A DNA stretch of 18,532 nt from Trueperella sp. (lineage in GTDB: Bacteria; Actinomycetota; Actinomycetes; Actinomycetales; Actinomycetaceae): the NCBI GenBank assembly GCA_012727825.1, contig JAAYGH010000059.1, positions 1-18,532 on the forward strand. The letters run 5' to 3'. Both the position numbers and the translations under genes were made by a program. Each line of letters opens with the position of its first letter. The stretch's first letter is position 1. This document shows, one piece after another, positions 1-7,376 of this stretch. The notes under the pieces were generated by a model that saw only the letters and a list, made by a program, of their open reading frames with translations, did not search any database and was not told the origin of the DNA.

Positions 1-188
1 AGCTTGCGTCCGGTATTGGCCGCTCGATGTCCCCAGTTGCCGGGGTCGTCATCGCCGTGTCTGGCTTGGCCGGCGTCAACCCGATGGATGTGGTTAAGCG
101 GACCGCGCCCGTCATGATCGCCGCATACATCACGATGGTCATCACGTCGATTATCTGGGATCACTTCGCTTCTTCGCTGTTCTTCTAA
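1..188 (+). CDS. C-terminal end of a DcuC-family anaerobic carboxylate transporter (partial)
   Basis: The window opens inside a gene read from codon position 3 to the TAA at 186-188, giving about 61 residues. They contain GRSMSPVAGVV followed by AVSGLAGVNPMDVVKRTAPV and a final hydrophobic stretch. From memory this matches the C-terminus of DcuC-type carriers, which exchange or take up C4-dicarboxylates at the cytoplasmic membrane (E. coli DcuC has a similar R-S/T-MSP and ISPFEVVKR segment). The N-terminal nine tenths lies outside the window, so substrate and full topology cannot be judged. The next gene starts 13 bases after the stop, so the two are probably one transcript, and the cargo may be a carboxylate related to that enzyme's substrate or product. 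An AbgT-type carrier would also make sense beside an AbgA-like enzyme, but the C-terminus reads as DcuC. Confidence 0.7.
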   Translation, partial: LASGIGRSMSPVAGVVIAVSGLAGVNPMDVVKRTAPVMIAAYITMVITSIIWDHFASSLFF

Positions 189-201
189 GAAAGGTTTACC
201 A

Positions 202-1530
202 ATGACCGAAACGAATATTACGCCCGACATAGCCGCCGATATTAATGATGCTGTTGCGGAAATGACTCCGACGCTCGTCGAACTTCGCCGTGACTTCCAC
301 AAGCATCCAGAACTCGGCTTCCAAGAGTATCGAACGACGGCGATCATCCTCCAATATCTGACCGACTGGGGCTACGAGGTTCTTTACGGCCCCGATGTGT
401 GCCTTGCCGAGGAGCGTATGGGTCTGCCTTCCAAGGACGAAGACGAATTCGCTTTCCAGCGGGCACTCGACGAAGGCGCAGATCCTGAGTGGCTCGAGAA
501 GATTCAGAATCAATTCACAGGCGCTGTGGCGATTCTGAGGAACGGTGATGGGCCGACGGTCGGAATGCGATTCGACATTGACGGCCTCCCGATTCATGAG
601 AGCGAGGACGACGATTTCGAACCGAACGTCAAAGGATTCCGTTCGATTCATGACAACACGATGCATGCGTGCGGTCACGACGCGCATATCACCATTGGGC
701 TCGGTACAGCCAAATTACTCGCGGATCTTAAGGATCGGTGGTCGGGCACGCTCAAGATCATCTTCCAGCCGGCGGAGGAAGGCGTTCGTGGCGCGAAATC
801 GATCGTGGCGCATGGTCATGTGGACGATGTTGACGTGATGTTTGCGCAACACGTGGATGAAAAAGCACAGGACGGCGATATTTGTTCTGGCGCTGGGGGA
901 GCTCTTGCGACCACGAAGTTGGATGTGAACTTCTTCGGGCGTTCAGCGCACGCGTCCGGAGCACCGGAAGAGGGCCGAAATGTTGCGCCTGCGGTGGCGA
1001 CGGCGATCCTTAACCTCTATGCCATTTCGCGGCACTCGCACGGGCCGAGCCGCGTCAACGTGGGCAAGGTGGTCATTGACGGCGGTCGCAATATTATCGC
1101 CGACAAGGCGCACATTGAAATGGAAGTACGCGGGGACACCACCGAGATTAATACCTACATGGAAACTCGGGCACGCTCGGTTATCGAAGCTACCGCTCAG
1201 ATGTATGACCTCGAGTACGAGATCGTGCGGATGGGCGAGTCCATATCTCTGGATTCTGACCGCGATCTCATGGCGCGCGTGGATGCCGTCGCCGCCGACT
1301 TGGGCTTGACGGCTCGCCAGCCCAACTGGATGATCGCCTCCGGTTCGGAAGATTACGCCTTCATGATGGACAGGGTGCAAAAGAATGGCGGAAAGGCAAC
1401 GTTCATTCGGATGTTGACGGATTCACCGGCAGGTGCGCACAACCACAAATTCTGCGTTGAAGAACGAGTGCTTCCCGCGGGCGTTCGAATCTTCACAGCA
1501 GCGGCCATCGACGTCATGCCGAAACGGTGA
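202..1530 (+). CDS. M20-family amidohydrolase, AbgA-like (p-aminobenzoyl-glutamate hydrolase subunit A type)
   Basis: A 442-residue cytoplasmic zinc or manganese peptidase/amidohydrolase. The expected M20D dinuclear metal set is visible: C157 and H159 in MHACGHDAH, E192 (catalytic base) and E193 in FQPAEEG, H217 in the AQH segment, and H413 in AHNHKF. RRDFHKHPELGF near residue 30 is the family N-terminal signature. The segments RMGLPS and FTGAVA, together with the roughly 40-residue insert between them, resemble E. coli AbgA rather than shorter M20D enzymes such as hippurate or IAA-amino-acid hydrolases. The ATG follows AGAAAGG with good spacing. No AbgB-like partner is visible; it could lie upstream or be absent. 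The substrate is probably an N-acyl or aminobenzoyl amino acid, which is inference. It sits 13 bases behind a carboxylate carrier, suggesting uptake plus hydrolysis. Confidence 0.82.
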   Translation: MTETNITPDIAADINDAVAEMTPTLVELRRDFHKHPELGFQEYRTTAIILQYLTDWGYEVLYGPDVCLAEERMGLPSKDEDEFAFQRALDEGADPEWLEKIQNQFTGAVAILRNGDGPTVGMRFDIDGLPIHESEDDDFEPNVKGFRSIHDNTMHACGHDAHITIGLGTAKLLADLKDRWSGTLKIIFQPAEEGVRGAKSIVAHGHVDDVDVMFAQHVDEKAQDGDICSGAGGALATTKLDVNFFGRSAHASGAPEEGRNVAPAVATAILNLYAISRHSHGPSRVNVGKVVIDGGRNIIADKAHIEMEVRGDTTEINTYMETRARSVIEATAQMYDLEYEIVRMGESISLDSDRDLMARVDAVAADLGLTARQPNWMIASGSEDYAFMMDRVQKNGGKATFIRMLTDSPAGAHNHKFCVEERVLPAGVRIFTAAAIDVMPKR

Positions 1531-1536
1531 CGGCGG

Positions 1537-1568
1537 CGCGGGGTGGCACCATGATGAGCCACCCCGCG
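1537..1568 (+). terminator. Hairpin closing the transporter/amidohydrolase unit
   Basis: A perfect 11-bp inverted repeat: CGCGGGGTGGC at 1537-1547 pairs with GCCACCCCGCG at 1558-1568 around a 10-base loop, 7 bases after the amidohydrolase stop. No T-tract follows, as in many actinobacterial hairpin terminators. Position and stem strength favour termination, but the missing U-run means efficiency is uncertain. Confidence 0.6.
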
Positions 1569-1599
1569 GGTGAGCTTCCTAGCTAACTGCGCAATAACG

Positions 1600-1634
1600 T
1601 TGGCAAACCTTGCCAGGTACGGGAAACTAGAGAC
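1600..1634 (+). promoter_or_regulatory. Candidate ftsY promoter with palindrome and leaderless start
   Basis: TTGGCA at 1600-1605 could be a -35 box. After a 17-base spacer, GAAACT at 1623-1628 fits a weak NANNNT -10 box. Six bases later comes the GTG of ftsY, so the predicted transcript would begin at or next to the start codon. No convincing Shine-Dalgarno sequence precedes the GTG, which agrees with a leaderless message. The -35 overlaps a perfect inverted repeat, TGGCAA (1601-1606) / TTGCCA (1610-1615), which could be an operator. This is pattern reading only. Confidence 0.35.
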
Positions 1635-2846
1635 GTGACTACTACTGAAATTCTGATTCTTGTTGTTGGCGTCGTTGCAGTCCTCGCGATTGGCGCGGGA
1701 CTCATCGCCCGCTATCGTCGATCGTCCGCTCAGGAACTCCCGTGGGAGAAGCGTGAGCAGGTAGAGAGTGCTGAGGCAGATCAGCCGTCCGGGGCCGTAG
1801 CTGTCGAGGACGTTGACACCCCAGCTATTGAAGAAAAGGTCCCGCTACCGGGTCTGGAAGAGGCGCCGGCCGACCCGGAAGCCACGACACCCACTGAAAT
1901 TGAGGCTCCCGAGCCGGTGGGTTCCCGAATGGAACGCCTACGTGGGCGCCTCGCAACTGGCGGAGCTCTTGGCCGCACGCTGCTATCGATCCTGTCGCGT
2001 GGGGACCTCACGGAAGCAGATTGGGAAGAGCTAGAAGAAACCCTCTTACTTGCTGACGTCGGCTTGGATGCCACCACGGAACTCCTGGACATTCTGCGCA
2101 CCGAGACGAAGGTGCGGGGCACCACGGATCCCGAGGTCGCGCGTGATATTTTGCGGCAGGAGCTCATCAAGCTCGTCGATCCGTCGATGGACCGCGGCCT
2201 TAATCTCGAGCCGGGGGTTGGCGACGAGGGTGAGAAGCACCCTGCAACCATTCTCATGGTGGGCGTGAACGGCACCGGAAAAACGACGACGGTGGGCAAG
2301 CTCGCCCGCCTGCTCGTGGCGGAAGGCAAGAGCGTCCTTCTTGGCGCTGCAGATACCTTCCGCGCCGCGGCCGCCGACCAGCTCGGCACGTGGGGCGAAC
2401 GCGTGGGTGTTGACGTCGTGCGTTCCGATCGCGAAGGTGCGGATCCCGCATCGGTCGCATTTGAAACCGTAAAGGTCGGCCTCGAAGAGGAAGTCGACGT
2501 CGTTATTGTTGACACGGCTGGCCGCCTCCAGAACAAGTCGGGCCTCATGGACGAACTCGGCAAAATTAAGCGCGTCATGGAACGTCAGGCTCCGATGCGC
2601 GAGGTACTCCTCGTTCTGGACGCGACGACAGGCCAGAACGGTATGCGCCAAGCCGAGGTATTCGCTGAGGTCGCAGGCATTACTGGCATTGTGCTCACCA
2701 AGTTGGACGGCACGGCTAAAGGTGGCATCGTCATTTCAGTGCAACGTGAACTCGGCGTTCCCGTCAAGTTCGTGGGCCTCGGTGAGGGAGCTGACGACTT
2801 CGCGCCGTTCGTGCCCGAAGAGTTCGTCGATTCGCTCCTGTCCTAA
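1635..2846 (+). CDS. ftsY: Signal recognition particle receptor FtsY
   Basis: FtsY is the membrane-associated GTPase that receives SRP-bound ribosome-nascent chain complexes and hands them to SecYEG. The 403 residues show an N-terminal hydrophobic segment (about residues 5-26) followed by basic residues, giving a real membrane anchor. An acidic linker (about 35-95) comes next, then the NG domain. The GTPase motifs are intact: G1 GVNGTGKT at 210-217, G3 DTAGR at 293-297 and G4 TKLDG at 355-359. The AADTFRAAAADQL segment is typical of FtsY. The GTG start is chosen because the anchor follows directly. It lies 66 bases after the hairpin of the previous unit and 96 bases before ffh, its GTPase partner. 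Length and architecture are normal for actinobacteria. Confidence 0.97.
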   Translation: MTTTEILILVVGVVAVLAIGAGLIARYRRSSAQELPWEKREQVESAEADQPSGAVAVEDVDTPAIEEKVPLPGLEEAPADPEATTPTEIEAPEPVGSRMERLRGRLATGGALGRTLLSILSRGDLTEADWEELEETLLLADVGLDATTELLDILRTETKVRGTTDPEVARDILRQELIKLVDPSMDRGLNLEPGVGDEGEKHPATILMVGVNGTGKTTTVGKLARLLVAEGKSVLLGAADTFRAAAADQLGTWGERVGVDVVRSDREGADPASVAFETVKVGLEEEVDVVIVDTAGRLQNKSGLMDELGKIKRVMERQAPMREVLLVLDATTGQNGMRQAEVFAEVAGITGIVLTKLDGTAKGGIVISVQRELGVPVKFVGLGEGADDFAPFVPEEFVDSLLS

Positions 2847-2847
2847 A

Positions 2848-2901
2848 CCATGAGCGCCGTACGCTGAGCGCCGCTTCCGCTGAGGTGGGGGCGGCTCATG
2901 G
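2848..2901 (+). terminator. Inverted repeat between ftsY and ffh
   Basis: CCATGAGC at 2848-2855 begins one base after the ftsY stop codon and pairs with GCTCATGG at 2894-2901. The stem can extend inward with a one-base bulge (GCC/GGC). The loop is long (about 30 bases) and there is no T-tract. It could be a weak terminator or a 3'-end stabilising hairpin. Confidence 0.35.
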
Positions 2902-2903
2902 CG

Positions 2904-2936
2904 TAGACTTGGCGCCAGTTCGTTCCCAATTAGAGG
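2904..2936 (+). promoter_or_regulatory. Possible ffh promoter (-10) and ribosome-binding site
   Basis: TAGACT at 2904-2909 resembles an actinobacterial -10 box. The region 17 bases upstream (TGAGGT near 2881) is only a poor -35 match. AGAGG at about 2932-2936 is the Shine-Dalgarno sequence of ffh, six bases before its ATG. The -10 call is weak; the ribosome-binding site is convincing. Confidence 0.35.
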
Positions 2937-2942
2937 TCAAGC

Positions 2943-4499
2943 ATGTTTAATTCGCTGTCAGATCGGATCACCGGTTCACTTCGGAACCTGCGCAAGGCAG
3001 GTCGCCTGTCAGAAAAGGACGTCGAGGCTGTCATCAGTGACATTCGGCGTGCGCTTTTGGACGCCGACGTCGCCTTGCCGGTTGTCCGCCAATTCACAGC
3101 ATCGGTCCGGGAAAAGGCCGTCGGCGCAGTTGCGTCGCAGGCACTGAATCCCGCGCAGCAGGTCGTCAAAATCGTCAACGATGAACTTATTGAGGTTCTC
3201 GGCGGCGAAGCGCGCGAACTGAACTGGGCTGCCAAACCTCCCACTGTGATTATGCTGGCAGGCATGCAGGGTGCTGGTAAGACCACCCTCGCCGGCAAGC
3301 TCGGCCGGTGGCTACGTGAAAATGGGCACCGTCCACTTCTCGTGGCCTCGGATCTTCAGCGCCCGAATGCCGTGCAACAACTTGAGGTTGTTGGTGAGCA
3401 GGCAGGCGTACACGTGTGGGCGCCCGAGCCTGGCAACGGTGTGGGCGATCCTGTCGAAGTGGCGCGATCCTCGATTCAACACGCTAAAGAAAACACCTTC
3501 GACGTCGTCGTCGTTGATACCGCGGGGCGCCTCGGTGTTGACGAGGAGATGATGGAGCAGGCGCGAAATATTCGCGATGCCGTGAACCCTGACGAGACCC
3601 TGTTCGTGCTTGACGCGATGGTCGGCCAGGACGCGGTGAACACCTCCGTGGCTTTCCGGGACGGCGTGGGATTCACCGGCGTCGTGCTCTCCAAGCTCGA
3701 CGGCGATGCTCGAGGTGGCGCCGCACTGTCCGTTCGTGGTGTGACCGGCATGCCAGTGCTCTTTGCCTCCACGGGCGAGAAGCTGGACGCCTTCGAACGC
3801 TTCCACCCGGACCGGATGGCCTCGCGCATTCTGGATATGGGTGACATCCTCACGCTTATTGAGCAGGCGGAAAAGACGTGGTCGGAGGACCAGGCGGAGG
3901 ATCTCGCGTCGAAGATGGTCGAGGGAGATTTCACGCTCGACGACTTCCTGGACCAGCTTAACCAGATTCGCAAAATGGGCTCCATGAAGAAGATCATGGG
4001 CATGCTTCCGGGGATGGGCCAATATCGCGAAGCGCTCGAGAACTTCGATGAACGTGAAGTGGACCGCCAGGAGGCCATCGTCAAATCGATGACCCCGGCA
4101 GAACGCGCCAATACAAAGATATTGAATGGCTCGCGCCGGATGCGCATTGCTAACGGTTCGGGAACCACAGTCACCGACGTGAATCAGCTTGTGGATCGCT
4201 TCGAGGATGCCAAGAAGGTCATGACCCAGATGAGTCGCGGTGGCGGCGTTCCTGGTATGCCCAACATGCCAGGTATGCCCGGCGGGGGCGGCGGTTACAC
4301 GAAGGCGCAGCCGAAGCGGAAGAAGAACCGTTCGGGCAGTAAGAAGGGTCGCTCCGGAAATCCGGCTAAGCGGCGCCAGCAGGAGCTCGCAGCCAAGCGT
4401 GAACGCGAGGAGAGGACCAAGGGTTCGGCCTTTGGTCAACCCACACAGGCTGAACAGCCAGAAGTCAACCTCGACGACCTCGCCAAGTTCCTCAAGTAG
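2943..4499 (+). CDS. ffh: Signal recognition particle protein Ffh (SRP54)
   Basis: Ffh is the GTPase and signal-peptide-binding protein of SRP; with 4.5S RNA it binds emerging signal sequences and docks on FtsY. The 518 residues begin with the N domain, then the G domain with G1 GMQGAGKT at 107-114, DTAGR at 192-196 and SKLDG at 250-254. The methionine-rich M domain starts near residue 300 and includes GMLPGMG and SRRMRIANGSG, the RNA-binding part. The tail has the repeated segment PGMPNMPGMPGGGGG and then about 60 basic, low-complexity residues. This makes the protein longer than the roughly 450 residues of E. coli Ffh, as is common in actinobacteria. An amidohydrolase gene starts 9 bases after the stop, so read-through is likely. 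No SRP RNA gene was seen in the window. Confidence 0.97.
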   Translation: MFNSLSDRITGSLRNLRKAGRLSEKDVEAVISDIRRALLDADVALPVVRQFTASVREKAVGAVASQALNPAQQVVKIVNDELIEVLGGEARELNWAAKPPTVIMLAGMQGAGKTTLAGKLGRWLRENGHRPLLVASDLQRPNAVQQLEVVGEQAGVHVWAPEPGNGVGDPVEVARSSIQHAKENTFDVVVVDTAGRLGVDEEMMEQARNIRDAVNPDETLFVLDAMVGQDAVNTSVAFRDGVGFTGVVLSKLDGDARGGAALSVRGVTGMPVLFASTGEKLDAFERFHPDRMASRILDMGDILTLIEQAEKTWSEDQAEDLASKMVEGDFTLDDFLDQLNQIRKMGSMKKIMGMLPGMGQYREALENFDEREVDRQEAIVKSMTPAERANTKILNGSRRMRIANGSGTTVTDVNQLVDRFEDAKKVMTQMSRGGGVPGMPNMPGMPGGGGGYTKAQPKRKKNRSGSKKGRSGNPAKRRQQELAAKREREERTKGSAFGQPTQAEQPEVNLDDLAKFLK

Positions 4500-4508
4500 G
4501 GCGGACAC

Positions 4509-5588
4509 ATGACGATCCACCTGACTGGAACACTTCGCGGAACTGACGCAATCGAGGCTTGGATCGTGGATGGGAGGATCACAAAAGAACGTCCGCACGC
4601 CACACCGCTCGCGGAAAGCGTCTCTGGTTATGTGTACCCGGGCTTGCTCGACGTGCATACGCACCCCGGTCTAAGCCGCACTCCCGAGCCGCTTGCGATC
4701 GAGGAAATACGACGCCGGTTAGAAATTCTGGGAAGCGTGGGAGTGACGGCCGTGCGTGATGCGGGTAGTCAGCAGGACGCAAACGACGCGCGTGTGGAGG
4801 GACTCCCGCGCGTCTTGCACTGTGGCCGGCACATTGCTCAATACAAGCGTTACGAGCGCTACCTCGCGACTGAGACGAAACCGGCAGATTTGCCTGCGGA
4901 AGCACTGCGTCAGCTCGCCGTCAGCGGTGGCTGGATCAAGATTGTGGGGGACTGGATCGATCGAGAAGTAGGGGACCTGACTCCACTGTGGCCGCGCGAT
5001 GCACTCGTTGATGCGGTGGCAGCGGTCCACGAGGCAGGTGGCAAAGTCACCGTTCACACGTTTGCTCGCGAGACGATCGACGATCTCCTCGATGCTGGTG
5101 TTGACGGCATTGAACACGGAACGGGCATGAGCCGCGATCACCTTCTCGAGGCTGCAAATCGCGGCATTCTTATCACTCCGACCGTTCATCAGGTCCGTCG
5201 TTTCCCAGAGTTCGCTGAAGCGGCCTCAAAGTTCCCGGTCTATCAGGAACGGATGCTTGGCATGGATGCGCAGCGCCGCGAGCATCTGGCACTCATGGTG
5301 GAGACTGGCACACACTTTCTCATGGGGTCAGATACAGCCGAAGAGGTCGGCGAGGTTAATCTGACGGACGAGCTGATCGACGCTGTTGCTGACGGGATGC
5401 CTGCAGACATCGTCATGGCCGCTGCGTCATTCGCTGGTCGGGAACGTCTCGGAATGCCTAGCTGGCAAGACGGGGCGCCTGCCGACGTCGTGGTGTATTC
5501 CGAAGATCCGGAAGCCAACATCGGCACCGTTCGCACCCCGGCAGCGGTGTTCATTGACGGCATGCGCGTCAATGAACACCGGAAGTAA
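4509..5588 (+). CDS. Metal-dependent amidohydrolase (imidazolonepropionase/prolidase-like), substrate unknown
   Basis: A 359-residue TIM-barrel amidohydrolase. The N-terminal beta-sandwich part leads to GLLDVHTHPG, with metal ligands H50 and H52. K144 in WIKIVGDW is the likely bridging (carboxylated) lysine, H183 (VTVHTF) and H203 (GIEHG) are ligands, and D275 (MGSDTAEE) is the catalytic aspartate. A complete binuclear site is therefore present. The spacing and the GIEHG motif resemble the imidazolonepropionase/Xaa-Pro dipeptidase-like branch, but the histidine-degradation neighbours needed for a hutI call are absent. It starts 9 bases after ffh and is very likely co-transcribed with it, yet nothing suggests a role in protein targeting. 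The preceding AGTAGGGCGG is an acceptable ribosome-binding site overlapping the ffh stop. No signal peptide is seen, so it is probably cytoplasmic. Confidence 0.82.
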   Translation: MTIHLTGTLRGTDAIEAWIVDGRITKERPHATPLAESVSGYVYPGLLDVHTHPGLSRTPEPLAIEEIRRRLEILGSVGVTAVRDAGSQQDANDARVEGLPRVLHCGRHIAQYKRYERYLATETKPADLPAEALRQLAVSGGWIKIVGDWIDREVGDLTPLWPRDALVDAVAAVHEAGGKVTVHTFARETIDDLLDAGVDGIEHGTGMSRDHLLEAANRGILITPTVHQVRRFPEFAEAASKFPVYQERMLGMDAQRREHLALMVETGTHFLMGSDTAEEVGEVNLTDELIDAVADGMPADIVMAAASFAGRERLGMPSWQDGAPADVVVYSEDPEANIGTVRTPAAVFIDGMRVNEHRK

Positions 5589-5592
5589 CGGC

Positions 5593-6546
5593 CTAGCCGA
5601 TCTGATCGTCGTCGAAATCTAACGGAATGTAGCCCTCGGGAATATCCTCGTAGGAGCTCGCATCCTCGATGGGTTCGACGTGGATGACGATCGTGGAATC
5701 CGAGAGTGCGGCGTTAATTTCGGCCTCAATGACCATTGCGAGATCGTGGCCCTGGGTGACGGACCACTTGCCTGGAACCTGCAGATCCACGTTGATAAAC
5801 CGGTGGCGACCAGCCTGACGGGTCTGAAGGCCGTGGAATGAAATCTTGTCCTTTTTCACGTGTCCCTGCAGGATTTTGATGATCTGCTGGTTTTCCTCCG
5901 TGGGCAACGTGACGTCGAGAAGGCCTGCAACCGATGTGCTCAGCAGCTGTACACCCATGCGAATAATGTTGAGCGCGACCAAGATCGCGATGATCGGATC
6001 AAGGAAATGCCAGTCGGTGAGCATAACAAGCAGAAGTCCAACGATGACGCCGGCCGAGGTGACGAGGTCGGTGAGCAGGTGTTTACCGTCCGCTTCAAGT
6101 GTGATTGATCGGTACTTCTTGCCGATGCGAACGAGGTAGTAGCCCACTGCCCCATTAATCACTGCAGCCAAGGCCGAGATTAACAGGCCAATACCGAGCG
6201 AGTCGACGGGTTGTGGGTTGAGCAAACGTTGAATTGCCGCGAAGATAATCAGTGAGGCGGCACCGAAAATCATGGCGCCCTCGATAGCTGCTGAAAAGTA
6301 TTCCGCCTTTGTTCGTCCGAACGTGTATTTCGACGAGGCCGGCTTGGCGGCGAGCGTTAGGGCGATGAGAGCAACGATGGCGGCGACGAGGTTGACCACG
6401 GACTCCATCGCGTCCGACAGCAAGGATACTGATCCGGTCAGAAAGTAGGCGCCTGTCTTTAAGGCGATGGTCACAACGGCAGCTCCGATAGACAGCCACG
6501 CGAATGTGGTCAGCCTCGGAGGCTTAGAAGCAGTAGACTTCGACAT
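5593..6546 (-). CDS. Cation diffusion facilitator (CDF) family metal efflux protein
   Basis: A 317-residue inner-membrane carrier that would exchange cytoplasmic Zn2+, Fe2+, Mn2+ or a similar ion for protons. About six transmembrane segments precede a cytoplasmic C-terminal domain with RTRQAGRHRFINVDLQVPG-like FieF/YiiP similarity and a late HVEP motif. The TM5 half of the transport site is canonical (H156 and D160 in KHLLTD). The TM2 half reads SDAMESVVN, so E48 and N52 stand where FieF has two aspartates, and the ion cannot be assigned. R78 replaces the usual histidine in FGHGKAEYFS. The start is supported by GAGGA upstream of the ATG on the minus strand. The gene converges on the amidohydrolase with only 4 bases between stop codons. 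The acidic tail is unusual but short. Confidence 0.9.
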   Translation of the reverse strand: MSKSTASKPPRLTTFAWLSIGAAVVTIALKTGAYFLTGSVSLLSDAMESVVNLVAAIVALIALTLAAKPASSKYTFGRTKAEYFSAAIEGAMIFGAASLIIFAAIQRLLNPQPVDSLGIGLLISALAAVINGAVGYYLVRIGKKYRSITLEADGKHLLTDLVTSAGVIVGLLLVMLTDWHFLDPIIAILVALNIIRMGVQLLSTSVAGLLDVTLPTEENQQIIKILQGHVKKDKISFHGLQTRQAGRHRFINVDLQVPGKWSVTQGHDLAMVIEAEINAALSDSTIVIHVEPIEDASSYEDIPEGYIPLDFDDDQIG

Positions 6547-6875
6547 GTTCCTCAGTTTTGTTTATGCAGGTCCGCGATCAATCGAGCGCCCTCATACTGT
6601 CAGAATTTTCAGCGAATGCCCACACTTCATGCGTGTGAAATAAGGGTTTTGGGTTGCCGAAGGAACGAGCCTGTCAGGGTGACGACCACCACCGCAATCT
6701 TGACCGATCTCACTGCCATTTTCCGGCGAGATCTGGCATGATTAACCACTGTACTCAGGTGATGTCGAGCCCCTCTCAACTCGGCTTAGCCTCAGTGACG
6801 GGTAACGATCAGGCGCATGATTTCCCACGCACTCGGTCCGCACCCACAAAGTAGAACATAGGAGTGACCACTAAA
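6547..6875 (+). other. Divergent intergenic region between the CDF gene and rpsP
   Basis: A 329-base non-coding stretch. On the minus strand it holds the CDF ribosome-binding site right beside the gene and possibly a TATGAG -10 box near 6590-6596. On the plus strand a plausible rpsP promoter lies at 6713-6742, followed by about 130 bases of leader. An imperfect palindrome, CACAC-TTCATGC-GTGTG, lies around 6620-6640. A 66-codon open frame at 6654-6854 shows no recognisable protein and no good ribosome-binding site, so I do not call it. Confidence 0.6.
6713..6742 (+). promoter_or_regulatory. Candidate rpsP operon promoter
   Basis: CTGCCA at 6713-6718, an 18-base spacer, then CATGAT at 6737-6742. 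The -10 box is preceded by TG at 6734-6735, one base away, as in extended -10 promoters. It would drive rpsP with a leader of about 125 bases. A TTGACC at 6700-6705 is a better-looking -35 box, but no -10 box lies at the right distance from it. Confidence 0.35.
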
Positions 6876-7376
6876 GTGGCAGTCAGAATTCGTCTTAAGC
6901 GCTTCGGTAAGATCCGTGAGCCGCACTACCGTGTCGTCGTCGTTGATCAAAAGAAGAAGCGCGATGGCCGGGTGATCGAGGAAATCGGTTACTACAATCC
7001 GAACACCGACCCATCGGTGATCGACATTAACTCTGAGCGTGCTCAGTACTGGATTTCCGTTGGCGCACAGCCCTCGGAAGCAGTGCTCGCACAGCTGAAG
7101 ATCACCGGTGATTGGCAGGCAGCCAAGGGTCTTCCTGGTGAATCCACCCTTCGCACGCCTGAAATCGTCGACAAGGCCAAGGCCCGCGAAGAGGCCGTCA
7201 AGGCAGTCCAGGACGACGCCGAAAAGCGCCGTGCTGACAAGGCCAAGGCCCGTGAGGAAGCTGAAGCAGCTGAAAAGGCTGAAGCAGAAGCAGCAGCTGC
7301 TGAAGAAGCGGCTAAGGCCGACGCCGAAGGCGCTGCAGCCGAGGAAACCCCGGCTGAGGAAGCAGAGGAAGCTTAA
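6876..7376 (+). CDS. rpsP: 30S ribosomal protein S16
   Basis: S16 binds 16S rRNA early in 30S assembly. The GTG at 6876 is chosen because translation then begins [12 protein letters not shown], the standard S16 N-terminus. An in-frame GTG at 6864 would add four residues but overlaps the only Shine-Dalgarno sequence (AGGAG at 6860-6864), which lies 11 bases before 6876. The conserved core is about 85 residues ([26 protein letters not shown] onward in short segments). It is followed by a long Ala/Glu/Lys-rich tail of about 70 residues, giving 166 in all against about 82 in E. coli. Such tails are common in actinobacteria and predicted to be helical or disordered. Its TAA overlaps the ATG of khpA (TAATG). 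Confidence 0.95.
   Translation: MAVRIRLKRFGKIREPHYRVVVVDQKKKRDGRVIEEIGYYNPNTDPSVIDINSERAQYWISVGAQPSEAVLAQLKITGDWQAAKGLPGESTLRTPEIVDKAKAREEAVKAVQDDAEKRRADKAKAREEAEAAEKAEAEAAAAEEAAKADAEGAAAEETPAEEAEEA

Noticed and set aside
3312..4664. Long open frame (450 codons) on the minus strand opposite ffh
   Set aside because: It is antisense to a certain gene, has no recognisable motif, and is His/Leu/Arg-rich as expected from the complement of a biased GC-rich coding strand.
6654..6854. Small open frame of 66 codons in the CDF-rpsP gap
   Set aside because: No ribosome-binding site, no recognisable motif, and it overlaps the likely rpsP promoter and leader.
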